A stretch of DNA of 32,326 nt from Clostridiales bacterium (GTDB lineage: Bacteria > Bacillota > Clostridia > Oscillospirales > Ruminococcaceae). Location: positions 1 through 32,326 of the forward strand of contig QAMM01000012.1 of NCBI GenBank assembly GCA_003150405.1, given 5' to 3'. Position numbers and translations under genes: made by a program. Position 1 is the first letter of the stretch. Every line of letters starts with the position of its first letter. The notes under the pieces are model-generated. The model did not search any database and was not told where the DNA came from. It saw only the letters and a program-made list of their open reading frames with translations. Shown in pieces: positions 23,403 through 30,347 of the stretch.

Positions 23403-24719
23403 TTACTTTTGTTTCGTCTGGCGGAGGAATATCTTCGCCAGCTGATTTTTCTGCGCCAGATTGCGTTTAGCAGGACATACATAGCTGCAACAGCCGCAAT
23501 TCATACACAGGTTTACACTACCACGTTCCAATTCCACCGCATTTCGGTTGTCATAAGCCATTTCAAGGGCGCGCGGCATTAACCTCATGGGGCATGCATA
23601 AATACACCGTCCACAGCGGATACAGGCTGTCTCTTTGGTCTCTGCCACCTGATCTTTGGTGAGTGCAAGAATGGCGTTATTGTTTTTAATAACCGGGGCG
23701 TCTAAATCGTATACCGCAATGCCCATCATCGGCCCACCCATTAGAATTTTGCGGCAGTCTTCACGAATGCCGCCGCAGAAATTAAGTAGGTCGCGGATGC
23801 TGGTGCCAATTGGAACAAAAACATTTTTCGGGTTATTGACAGCTCCGCCGTCAACAGTCAGGCGTTTGGTTGTCAGCGGCATGCCGCGGCGCATATACCG
23901 CGCAAGGAAGCTGATACTTGAGACATTCATAACAATAACGCCGCAATCAGCCGGGAGTTTTCCCTCTTCAACCACAATTCCGGTGCAAGCGTAAATAATG
24001 ACTTTTTCCGCTCCCTGCGGATAGCGGGATTCCAATTCAATGACGTTGATATCCGGATCATTTTCCAATAACTCCGTTAAATTGTCAATCGCTATCGGCT
24101 TATTATCCTCAACGCCGATATATACTTCCTGAATATCCAGCCACTTTTTGACAAGCCGGATTCCTTCTATGATATCACCCGGGCGTTCCATACATTCGCG
24201 GTAATCCGCTGTTATGTAAGGCTCGCATTCCGCTGCATTGACAACCAGCTTGGTTACGCGGTCAATATCCTTGTAAGCCAGCTTGACATGACCCGGAAAA
24301 CCTGCTCCGCCAAGCCCAGCCAGTCCGCTTTCATAAACAGCATTGATGAAATCACTTTTATTATTGATTACAGGAGGGACAACTTCTTCGCTGATTTCCT
24401 GTTTCCCGTCTGTCATAATGGTAACCGTTTTCACCATACGGCCGCCTACGTCAATTCGCTCTGAGACATCAATAACATCGCCGGACACACTGGAATGAAT
24501 CGGCACCGAAAAGCTGTTTTCGCTCTCCCCTATTTTCTGACCGACCTTGACATGATCGCCGACTGCAACCTTTGGTACACAGGGCGCCCCCATATGCTGC
24601 AGCATTGGTATCTGCACCTTTGGCGGAAGCGGAAGCCGCTCCGTCTGACGTTCGGCCGTGTATTTATGGTGTGATAAATGCACGCCGCGAAGTCTTTTGA
24701 TTTGAATATTTCTTGCCAA
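23403..24719 (-). CDS. rnfC: Rnf complex subunit C, NADH- and FMN-binding
   Basis: A 438-residue peripheral subunit that transfers electrons to NAD. After an N-terminal barrel-sandwich domain the nucleotide/FMN-binding domain begins at GLAGLGGAGFPGHVKL and includes INAAECEPYITADYR-like residues. Two 4Fe-4S motifs close the protein: CIRCGRCIYACP and CMNCGCCSYVCP. Start is TTG at 24719 with AGGAGGG six bases upstream. First gene of rnfCDGEAB, the order normal for Clostridia. Confidence 0.95.
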   Translation of the reverse strand: MARNIQIKRLRGVHLSHHKYTAERQTERLPLPPKVQIPMLQHMGAPCVPKVAVGDHVKVGQKIGESENSFSVPIHSSVSGDVIDVSERIDVGGRMVKTVTIMTDGKQEISEEVVPPVINNKSDFINAVYESGLAGLGGAGFPGHVKLAYKDIDRVTKLVVNAAECEPYITADYRECMERPGDIIEGIRLVKKWLDIQEVYIGVEDNKPIAIDNLTELLENDPDINVIELESRYPQGAEKVIIYACTGIVVEEGKLPADCGVIVMNVSSISFLARYMRRGMPLTTKRLTVDGGAVNNPKNVFVPIGTSIRDLLNFCGGIREDCRKILMGGPMMGIAVYDLDAPVIKNNNAILALTKDQVAETKETACIRCGRCIYACPMRLMPRALEMAYDNRNAVELERGSVNLCMNCGCCSYVCPAKRNLAQKNQLAKIFLRQTKQK

Positions 24720-24767
24720 TCGTTACCCTCCTGCCCCAATCATTTATTATAACACACAATTATCTTT

Positions 24768-24796
24768 ATTTTAGCGATTTCACACGCTAAAGTCAA
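24768..24796 (-). promoter_or_regulatory. rnf operon promoter with an operator-like palindrome between its hexamers
   Basis: On the minus strand TTGACT (24796-24791) and TAAAAT (24773-24768) are 17 bases apart. The spacer and parts of both hexamers are an inverted repeat TTTAGCG-N8-CGCTAAA (24770-24791). Binding of a regulator there would exclude RNA polymerase. Confidence 0.7.
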
Positions 24797-24823
24797 TATA
24801 ATCCCCCTACATTTGTAAAGAAA

Positions 24824-24849
24824 AAGGGCTGGATTTTCATCCAGCCCTT
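24824..24849 (-). terminator. terminator of the SASP gene
   Basis: An 11-bp perfect stem AAGGGCTGGAT / ATCCAGCCCTT with loop TTTC (GAAA on the minus-strand RNA) is followed on the minus strand by TTTCTTT. It lies 17 bases after the stop codon. Confidence 0.9.
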
Positions 24850-24866
24850 AATACGAAAATTTTGTG

Positions 24867-25061
24867 TTATTTCACAGAGTTTTCGTAAGCTTCGATCATC
24901 TTTTTGACCATCTGGCCGCCGATAGAACCAGCCTGTTTGGAGGTCAGTTCACCATTATAACCGTTTTTGAGGTTTACGCCAACTTCGGTAGCAGCCTCCA
25001 TTTTGAAACGATCCATAGCCTCGCGAGCCTGCGGGACAACAATTTTATTGCTGTTAGCCAT
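24867..25061 (-). CDS. alpha/beta-type small acid-soluble spore protein
   Basis: A 64-residue protein that coats and protects DNA in dormant spores. It shows the family pattern: a helical N-terminal half (KIVVPQAREAMDRFKMEAATEVGV), the germination-protease cleavage region around EAATEVGV, and the conserved second half LTSKQAGSIGGQMVKKMI. The ATG at 25061 is chosen for AAGGAG nine bases upstream; a frame extension further upstream has no family resemblance. Direct evidence for a spore-forming host. Confidence 0.95.
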   Translation of the reverse strand: MANSNKIVVPQAREAMDRFKMEAATEVGVNLKNGYNGELTSKQAGSIGGQMVKKMIEAYENSVK

Positions 25062-25129
25062 TTTCTTTACACTCCTTACACTATAATTTATATCGGGCTC
25101 CTTTGGAACCCTGATTGCGTTTGCATTAC

Positions 25130-25158
25130 TATTATGGTCGGAACACAAATTAATATCA
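25130..25158 (-). promoter_or_regulatory. candidate forespore sigma-G promoter of the SASP gene
   Basis: On the minus strand CATAATA (25136-25130) resembles the sigma-G -10 element and TGATAT (25158-25153) the -35 element, 16 bases apart. SASP genes are typically sigma-G dependent. The spacer is one base short of usual, so this is tentative. Confidence 0.4.
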
Positions 25159-25200
25159 CAGGAAATTTATAGTGTTTTTTCCAATCTGGTACAAAGAAAA

Positions 25201-25219
25201 TCAGCTTTTCAAAGCTCAG
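25201..25219 (-). terminator. weak terminator-like hairpin after the CoADR gene
   Basis: On the minus strand CTGAGCTTT / AAAGCTGA can form a small hairpin followed by TTTTCTTT, about 50 bases after the CoADR stop. The stem is short. Confidence 0.35.
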
Positions 25220-25267
25220 CACACGTTGCCGTTTATATTCCACGGCCTTTATCCGTTTCGAAAACCG

Positions 25268-26962
25268 TTAAATTTTAATCCCACAGCCATGCGCCGGCGT
25301 TTCGTCAAACGCGCCGTCTTTTGCCACAATTTCATAAAAGCGGTAACCGCCTGAAAAATTGTAACAGTCAAAGCCATTTTGCATTAGGATACGGCAGGCA
25401 ATATAACTGCGCAGTCCGCTCTGACAGTTGACATAAATTGTTTTGCTCTTATCCAGTTCTCCCAACCGTTCACGCAGTTCATCCAGAGGAATGTTACGCG
25501 TACCCTCAATATGGCCACGGCTGTACTCCTCGGTCGTACGGGTATCCAACAATACAACATCGGACCGCTTCTGCAGCGCCGGTACATCCTGCCAATGGTA
25601 TTGTTTCACGGTACCGTCCAGGAGGTTGCCAATGACAAAACCGGCCATATTAACCGGGTCTTTGGCCGAAGAATACGGAGGCGCATAGGAAAGTTCCAAC
25701 TCCTGTAAATCCCAAGCATCCATTTTAGCACGGATAGCAGAGGCCAAAACATTCATACGTTTATCCACACCTTCAAAGCCCACAATCTGCGCGCCAAGTA
25801 TCCTGCCGTCTTTTGGATCAAACAACGTCTTAATGGTCATATTGGTAGCGCCGGGATAATAAGCCGCATGCGCCGCCGAGAAGGTAACCACTTTGTCATA
25901 AGAAATTCCTGCATTTTTGGCCATTGCCTCGTTAATCCCAGCAGCTGCAATAGTCATATCAAACAATTTGAGCACCGAGGTGCCGAGCGAACCCTTATAG
26001 CGGCTGTCTTTGCCGCAGATATTGTCGGCCGCGATACGCCCTTGCTTGTTTGCCGGGCCGGCCAACGGAATCAGCGCCTTTTCCCCCGTGACATAACGGA
26101 CGGCCTCAGTCGCATCGCCAACTGCATAAATATCCGGCACAGAGGTTTCCATCCGCTCATTAACCACTATCGATCCGCGGATGCCCAAAGCAAGGCCCGC
26201 GTCTTTGGCGAGCTGTGTATCCGGTGTTACGCCAATTGCCAGCACAACCAGATCTGCCTGAAGAACGGTTTCATCCTCCAGCGTGACCAAAAGGCCGTTC
26301 CCCTCCTCTGCAAATCCCGAAACCGATTGTCCCAGCCGAAGGGTGATACCCTTGCTTTTTAAGTACCCGTGCACACTGCATGCCATGTCATAATCAATCG
26401 GTGACATGACCTGGTTGAGTTTTTCCACAATGGTTACTGAAACGCCCATGTGGGTCAAATTCTCCGCCATTTCCAGCCCAATAAAGCCACCGCCGACTAC
26501 AACTGCACGTTTGGGTTTTTGCACTTCAACAAAGGCACGGGCGCGTAAAGTATCCTCCACGGTACGGACGGTAAAAATCTGTTCCAGATCAATTCCAGGC
26601 AACGGCGGCTTTACCGCTTTAGCCCCTGGAGACAAAATAAGTTTATCATAACTTTCTTCATAAATCTCTCCGGTCTCCAGTTTACAGATAGAAACGGTTT
26701 TCCGCGCCGGATCAATAGCAACTACTTCATTCCGAACCCGCACATCAATACGGAAACGCGTCCAAAAACTCTCTGGGGTTTGAAGCGTCAGCGTACCCTG
26801 CTCTTGAATGATTCCACCAATATAGTACGGCAGACCGCAATTTGCATAAGAAACATAGCCGCTGCGTTCAAGAATGATGATTTCAGCTTTTTCATTCAGA
26901 CGGCGAAGTCTGGCCGCTGCCGTTGCACCGCCCGCAACCCCACCAACAATAAGCACTTTCAT
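25268..26962 (-). CDS. cdr: CoA-disulfide reductase with C-terminal rhodanese domain
   Basis: A 564-residue flavoenzyme. Residues 1-440 are the FAD/NAD(P)H disulfide reductase part: GGVAGGATAAARLRRL binds FAD, and YANCGLPYYIGG contains the single redox cysteine, Cys42, of the CoADR/persulfide reductase/Nox group; AVVVGGGFIGLEMAENL binds NAD(P)H. Residues about 465-560 form a rhodanese domain with active loop CQSGLRS (Cys513). Such fusions reduce CoA disulfide, CoA persulfide or polysulfide. The ATG overlaps the preceding rhodanese stop (ATGA). Third gene of the trx-rhodanese-CoADR unit. Confidence 0.9.
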   Translation of the reverse strand: MKVLIVGGVAGGATAAARLRRLNEKAEIIILERSGYVSYANCGLPYYIGGIIQEQGTLTLQTPESFWTRFRIDVRVRNEVVAIDPARKTVSICKLETGEIYEESYDKLILSPGAKAVKPPLPGIDLEQIFTVRTVEDTLRARAFVEVQKPKRAVVVGGGFIGLEMAENLTHMGVSVTIVEKLNQVMSPIDYDMACSVHGYLKSKGITLRLGQSVSGFAEEGNGLLVTLEDETVLQADLVVLAIGVTPDTQLAKDAGLALGIRGSIVVNERMETSVPDIYAVGDATEAVRYVTGEKALIPLAGPANKQGRIAADNICGKDSRYKGSLGTSVLKLFDMTIAAAGINEAMAKNAGISYDKVVTFSAAHAAYYPGATNMTIKTLFDPKDGRILGAQIVGFEGVDKRMNVLASAIRAKMDAWDLQELELSYAPPYSSAKDPVNMAGFVIGNLLDGTVKQYHWQDVPALQKRSDVVLLDTRTTEEYSRGHIEGTRNIPLDELRERLGELDKSKTIYVNCQSGLRSYIACRILMQNGFDCYNFSGGYRFYEIVAKDGAFDETPAHGCGIKI

Positions 26963-27288
26963 TTTGTATCCCCCTTTTCAACCGGGCCATGCCAGGAAGC
27001 AATGCCGCCAATATTGGTGACATTGGTGTAACCCATACTCCTGTAAATTGCACACGCCTGGCTGCTGCGCATTCCGCTGTGGCAATACACATAGAGCGTC
27101 TGATTCAAGTCCGGGGCAATATCACCAATCGTTTCGGCCTCTGCCAGTTCCAGATGAACGCTCCCGGGAATATGGCCTTCCCGGTATTCCGGTTTGGTAC
27201 GCACGTCTAAGAGAAGAATTTGGGGATTGTTTTGCGCTTCGACCGCGAGAGTATCAATTCCTGTTTTTCGAGATTTGAGCAAACTCAT
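26959..27288 (-). CDS. single-domain rhodanese-like sulfurtransferase
   Basis: A 109-residue cytoplasmic rhodanese. The domain covers almost the whole protein: LLDVRTKPEYREGHIPGSVHLEL and the active loop CHSGMRSS with Cys69 as the persulfide carrier. It probably passes sulfane sulfur to or from the rhodanese domain of the adjacent CoADR. It overlaps both neighbours by four bases (ATGA), a sign of translational coupling. Confidence 0.92.
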   Translation of the reverse strand: MSLLKSRKTGIDTLAVEAQNNPQILLLDVRTKPEYREGHIPGSVHLELAEAETIGDIAPDLNQTLYVYCHSGMRSSQACAIYRSMGYTNVTNIGGIASWHGPVEKGDTK

Positions 27289-27596
27289 AAAATCATCTCC
27301 TCCAATTCATGTTTTGGCTTGTAACCAACCGAAGCAGCAACAATTTCTCCATTCTTTACCAACATGAGAGTAGGAATGCTGTATACACCAAACCGCTCCG
27401 CCAGCTCCGGCTCTTCGTCAATATTGACTTTGACAAATTTAAAGGTCTCCGCATTTTCCTCGGCAAGCTCTTCTACAACAGGAGCAAGCATACGGCAGGG
27501 ACCGCACCAGGGGGCCCAAAAATCAATCAACACCGGTTTTTGGGAATCAAAAACCTCCCCGATAAAATTGTTTTTATTTAAGGATAAAGTTGACAT
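27285..27596 (-). CDS. trxA: thioredoxin
   Basis: A 103-residue classical thioredoxin with the active site WCGPC (Cys31, Cys34), the cis-Pro loop SIPTLML and the buried Asp region. It is the first gene of the operon and can reduce protein disulfides or persulfides made by the two rhodanese proteins downstream. No thioredoxin reductase gene is nearby, so the reductant must come from elsewhere. Confidence 0.95.
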   Translation of the reverse strand: MSTLSLNKNNFIGEVFDSQKPVLIDFWAPWCGPCRMLAPVVEELAEENAETFKFVKVNIDEEPELAERFGVYSIPTLMLVKNGEIVAASVGYKPKHELEEMIL

Positions 27597-27621
27597 GGTT
27601 TATACCGCCTTTCATGTTCTG

Positions 27622-27674
27622 TACTGTGATACCAGTATAAGCGAAACCATATAAACTTTCCGTGATAAAGTCAC
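27622..27674 (-). promoter_or_regulatory. trxA promoter with a Crp/Fnr-type palindrome at class II spacing
   Basis: On the minus strand TATACT (27639-27634) serves as -10, but no -35 hexamer is present at 16-18 bases. Instead GTGA-N5-TCAC (27662-27674) lies with its centre about 41 bases before the predicted start near 27627, where a class II Crp activator sits. A second inverted repeat TACTG-N6-CAGTA (27622-27637) overlaps the -10 and start. The N5 centre differs from the N6 of Escherichia coli Crp sites. Confidence 0.55.
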
Positions 27675-27678
27675 ATTG

Positions 27679-28353
27679 TTACCGCAGGCTTTCCTGTGCA
27701 AGGGATTTCAGCTTTTCCTGGTCTGTCAACAGTATACCCCCGCGGGATAAAGCCACCGCGCCCTCCGCCTGAAAATACTTCAGCATCCGCGTCACTACCT
27801 CCCGCGCACTGCCCAAATGTTTTGCCAGCATTTCATGGGTTGTTTTCAGCTCATTACTTTCGGATAACGCGCTTTCTTCCAACAACAGCGCAGCAAGTCT
27901 GGAATCAAGCCGTTTATATAAAATCTGGTCAAGAAGCCACATCACGTCGGAAAAACGGGTGGCCATAAGCTCGTTGGTAAAATTTGCCACGGAAGCAGAT
28001 TCCTTCATCAGCGTATGGTAAAATTTAGCCGGAATCAAATAAAAAGAAGTTTGGCGTTCTGCCATTACCGAAACATCAAATTGAATGCTATTCATGATGC
28101 AGGAAGCTGAAAACAGGCAAATATCGCGTTCAAACAACCGGTACAAAGTAATTTCCCGGCCCTCATCGGAATAGATAAAGGTACGAAGCTGTCCTTCGGT
28201 CAGCACCAGCAAACCCACACAATCATCCGAACCACTGTGCAGCATGGTGCCTTGGGCAACGGTATGTAAAACGGTACTATCTTTCAAACTGTTTTTCTGC
28301 TGTTCGGTCAGTTCCTTCCAAAACGGAAGCAATTCCTCAAGTAATGGAACCAT
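27679..28353 (-). CDS. Crp/Fnr family transcriptional regulator
   Basis: A 224-residue regulator with an N-terminal cyclic-nucleotide-type sensor barrel (about 20-120) and a C-terminal winged helix (about 160-215; MLAKHLGSAREVVTRML is the recognition region). There is no Fnr-type four-cysteine N-terminal cluster and the cAMP phosphate cassette is not conserved. Three cysteines (45, 79, 85) are present; the pair in ERDICLFSASCIMNS belongs to a segment common to many clostridial members. The position next to the thiol/sulfur operon suggests redox, sulfide or persulfide sensing, which is inference. GAGGGAAAAT precedes the ATG. Confidence 0.85.
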   Translation of the reverse strand: MVPLLEELLPFWKELTEQQKNSLKDSTVLHTVAQGTMLHSGSDDCVGLLVLTEGQLRTFIYSDEGREITLYRLFERDICLFSASCIMNSIQFDVSVMAERQTSFYLIPAKFYHTLMKESASVANFTNELMATRFSDVMWLLDQILYKRLDSRLAALLLEESALSESNELKTTHEMLAKHLGSAREVVTRMLKYFQAEGAVALSRGGILLTDQEKLKSLAQESLR

Positions 28354-28400
28354 ATTTTCCCTCTTTTCGATTGAATCGTTTTATGAGGCCGCTTTTGTTT

Positions 28401-28409
28401 ATTATACCA
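28401..28409 (-). promoter_or_regulatory. extended -10 promoter of the Crp/Fnr regulator gene
   Basis: On the minus strand TGG followed by TATAAT; the -35 region is poor. The start codon is 48 bases downstream of the hexamer. Confidence 0.5.
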
Positions 28410-28770
28410 CGAACAGCGCATCAATGCCTACAACAATTGCCGCGGTATTGCATAGGACAATATTCGTTCAGCAACCCAAAGTTTTGCTTCGGTGCGCATC
28501 ATGCCATTACATTACTATAAATAGCGCGCCAGCGCATACATAAGCAAACTGTCAAAAACGGCGGCTGCATTTTCCAAAGCTAGATGGCCAATGGATTTGT
28601 GCCTTGCATGATAAACGTTCGCCTGCCGGTGGATTCGTACCCCGCGATATTCCCACGCCGTTATCCGCACTTTGTATGAAGGGCAGACTGCTGGCTAAGA
28701 TTCGCGGTTGTGAATTTCTGATACCATAATGATCATAAAACGAGTCTTTCTCCTTGATTACAAAAAGGCG
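28410..28770. other. intergenic stretch without an assignable gene
   Basis: About 360 bases between the Crp/Fnr gene and the next gene. On the minus strand one frame stays open for about 60 codons (roughly 28516-28700) and reads plausibly (for example WEYRGVRIHRQANVYHARHK) but has no ATG or ribosome binding site. It could be a decayed gene end or chance. No RNA gene or terminator was recognised. Confidence 0.4.
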
Positions 28771-29328
28771 TTACTGAAAAGAAATTCGATTTTCGCCCTC
28801 CTGCCTTTTTAAATCAACACCGCTGACCAAAAGCGAAGCAACATAGAGAAGCACAGTGGATGGGTCGTACTTTGCAGTAAAATCGACTGTAATTTCCATC
28901 GGCTCTACCGAACGACCCTGAAGTGTTTCAATGGTTCTTTGCAGAGAAACGGCTGCATCATTTTCATTAAGGCTGGAATAGGTAATGGTATCCTTTGAAG
29001 AGAGCCCGCAGACGATGGTGCGCAGCTTCATTTCAGAAAGCTGGCGGAGCTGTTCTGGACAGGCAGAGTTCGCCAAAACCACAACATCCCTTGAAAAATC
29101 TCGGATACGCCCCATATCGGCGTCCGGCTTAAGCACGACAATGCAGTTTTTTCCCTTTACCGTATGTGGGTTCCCCGAATTGACAATGAGAATATCTGGC
29201 CCGTTGCCCGCAGTTCGAATACTTCCTGCGGTCACTGTATGAACCGAAAACGACGGTTTGAGGTTGCGTTCAAAAATGTGTAAAAGAACTTGATCCTGCC
29301 GGTCACCATAGAGAACGATTGTTACCAT
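28771..29328 (-). CDS. uncharacterised 185-residue alpha/beta protein
   Basis: I do not recognise this protein. It starts MVTIVLYGDRQDQVLLHIF and shows alternating hydrophobic strands and helices (DILIVNSGNP, CIVVLKPDADM, VVVLANSACP, LRTIVCGLSSKDTITYSS), suggesting a Rossmann-like cytoplasmic fold, followed by EITVDFTAKYDPSTVLLYVASLLV. There is no signal peptide or membrane segment and no nucleotide-binding glycine loop. The segment LSSKDTITYSSLNENDAAVSL vaguely recalls the C-terminal part of Mur ligases, which I cannot support further. GGTGAT precedes the ATG. Both neighbours are across large gaps, so it appears monocistronic. Confidence 0.7.
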   Translation of the reverse strand: MVTIVLYGDRQDQVLLHIFERNLKPSFSVHTVTAGSIRTAGNGPDILIVNSGNPHTVKGKNCIVVLKPDADMGRIRDFSRDVVVLANSACPEQLRQLSEMKLRTIVCGLSSKDTITYSSLNENDAAVSLQRTIETLQGRSVEPMEITVDFTAKYDPSTVLLYVASLLVSGVDLKRQEGENRISFQ

Positions 29329-29393
29329 TCACATCACCATTTTGAAAGAATACCTCTATTATTCACCGTTCCGCTTCATTTATGAATAAATAT

Positions 29394-29412
29394 CCCCCCG
29401 CAAAGCGGGGGG
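29394..29412 (-). repeat. right-end hairpin of the IS200 element
   Basis: CCCCCCGC and GCGGGGGG form an 8-bp G+C stem around AAA. Subterminal hairpins of this kind are the recognition sites of IS200/IS605 transposases. Confidence 0.6.
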
Positions 29413-29494
29413 TATTTCCGTTTCGGGCATAGCCCTAACCTTTACTGGCTACGCACAAGTGCGTTTTTGGTTGGCCTGCCAGCCGCGCATTGGA

Positions 29495-29965
29495 TTACTT
29501 GCTACCCGTAAACGGGTCTCTTGGATCAAAGATACTCAACTGCTCCATTTCCTTATCTACTTTTAACTGATTCGCTATGTATGATTTGATTGCCGCAGTG
29601 TTTTTCCCCGTGGTATCAACGTAGTATCCCTTGCACCAAAATTCGCGATTTCGGTATGCAAATTTCATATTTCCAAACCTTTGAAATATTAATAAACTGC
29701 TTTTTCCTTTTAAATACCCCATAAATCCCGAAACGCTCATTTTGGGTGGTATACTTACTAAAAGATGTATATGGTCAGGGCATACCTCTCCTTCTATTAT
29801 TTCTACACCTTTCCATTGACACAAAGTCCTTAATATTTCTCTTATTGCTTCTCGTTTTTCTTCATAAAATACTTTCCTTCTATACTTCGGCGCAAACACT
29901 ATATGGTATTTGCAATTCCATTTCGTATGTGCTAGACTGTTCGTGACGTTATTTTGCTCTGGCAT
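29495..29965 (-). CDS. tnpA: IS200/IS605 family transposase TnpA (Y1 HUH)
   Basis: A 156-residue single-strand transposase. The HUH metal site is in CPDHIHLLV (His65, His67); the catalytic Tyr129 with Gln133 is in the helix SYIANQLK, and WCKGYYVDTTG is the conserved segment before it. Length and motif order are complete, so the protein may be active. It has no tnpB partner. The AGGAGGA ribosome binding site is captured in a 13-bp stem in the 5' leader (separate entry), which should keep translation low. Confidence 0.95.
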   Translation of the reverse strand: MPEQNNVTNSLAHTKWNCKYHIVFAPKYRRKVFYEEKREAIREILRTLCQWKGVEIIEGEVCPDHIHLLVSIPPKMSVSGFMGYLKGKSSLLIFQRFGNMKFAYRNREFWCKGYYVDTTGKNTAAIKSYIANQLKVDKEMEQLSIFDPRDPFTGSK

Positions 29966-29974
29966 TTTAATGTC

Positions 29975-30034
29975 CTCCTAATGTGTTTTTTAGCGTAACT
30001 GGCAGGTCACGCTTTTACTTTAACACATTAGGAG
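29975..30034 (-). promoter_or_regulatory. 5' leader stem-loop hiding the tnpA ribosome binding site
   Basis: On the minus strand AACTCCTAATGTGTT upstream pairs with AACACATTAGGAG, a 13-bp perfect stem whose 3' arm contains the tnpA Shine-Dalgarno. An inner GCGT/ACGC hairpin lies in the loop. IS200 of Salmonella represses its transposase by the same kind of leader structure. Confidence 0.75.
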
Positions 30035-30067
30035 TTTTTTTTCTTTTTCATCGCTTAAGCTCTCTTG

Positions 30068-30090
30068 AACCACGCGACTATCGCGTGGTT
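30068..30090 (-). repeat. left-end hairpin of the IS200 element
   Basis: A 10-bp perfect stem (AACCACGCGA / TCGCGTGGTT) with a 3-nt loop. On the minus strand it is preceded by TAAAGAA, plausible as cleavage/guide sequence of the left end. Confidence 0.6.
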
Positions 30091-30103
30091 TTCTTTACAC
30101 AAC

Positions 30104-30132
30104 AAGACGGCGGGGAATATCCCCGCCGTCTT
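30104..30132. terminator. G+C-rich hairpin next to the IS left end
   Basis: A 13-bp perfect stem AAGACGGCGGGGA / TCCCCGCCGTCTT with loop ATA. T-rich sequence follows on the plus strand (TTATTTCTT) and weakly on the minus strand. It may be the terminator of the oligopeptide-binding protein gene ending at 30348, with the IS inserted just beyond it. Confidence 0.5.
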
Positions 30133-30347
30133 ATTTCTTCCAAATCAATTTTCAGCTTTTATTTCTGAAAAACGTCGAATATAGATTAACACGCATAAAT
30201 AGCAATGAGGCCTGATTCAGGAGTTTGATTTTTAGCACGCCAAGCGACGGCACATCAAATGATCAGTCATAACCCTCCGCCAGCCTTATTATCTAAAAAA
30301 CGCCAACGAAAAATAAACTTAATCGCCTGTGATAATGTCAAAATCAT

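Larger units (their letters stand above)
29384..30097 (-). mobile_element. IS200-type insertion sequence, about 0.7 kb, ends approximate
   Basis: The element carries only tnpA and no tnpB, like IS200. Its reading direction is minus. At the left end (upstream of tnpA) is a hairpin AACCACGCGA-CTA-TCGCGTGGTT (30068-30090, plus strand); at the right end a hairpin CCCCCCGC-AAA-GCGGGGGG (29394-29412), with smaller stems at 29425-29435 and 29451-29464. The length between the outer hairpin flanks (about 714) matches IS200. No terminal inverted repeats or target duplication are expected for this family, so boundaries are estimates. Confidence 0.75.

Noticed and set aside
19725..24719. Nqr-type sodium pump instead of Rnf
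   Set aside because: Gene order C-D-G-E-A-B, the ferredoxin-rich RnfB and the two 4Fe-4S motifs in RnfC are specific to Rnf; no NqrF-like gene is present.
28516..28700. A 60-codon open stretch on the minus strand
   Set aside because: It reads like protein but has no ATG start, no ribosome binding site and no recognised homologue; listed only as part of the unassigned intergenic stretch.
29394..30132. CRISPR or tandem repeat reading of the repeated C-rich and G-rich hairpins
   Set aside because: The hairpins differ in sequence and spacing, and they are explained by IS200 end structures and a neighbouring terminator-like stem.
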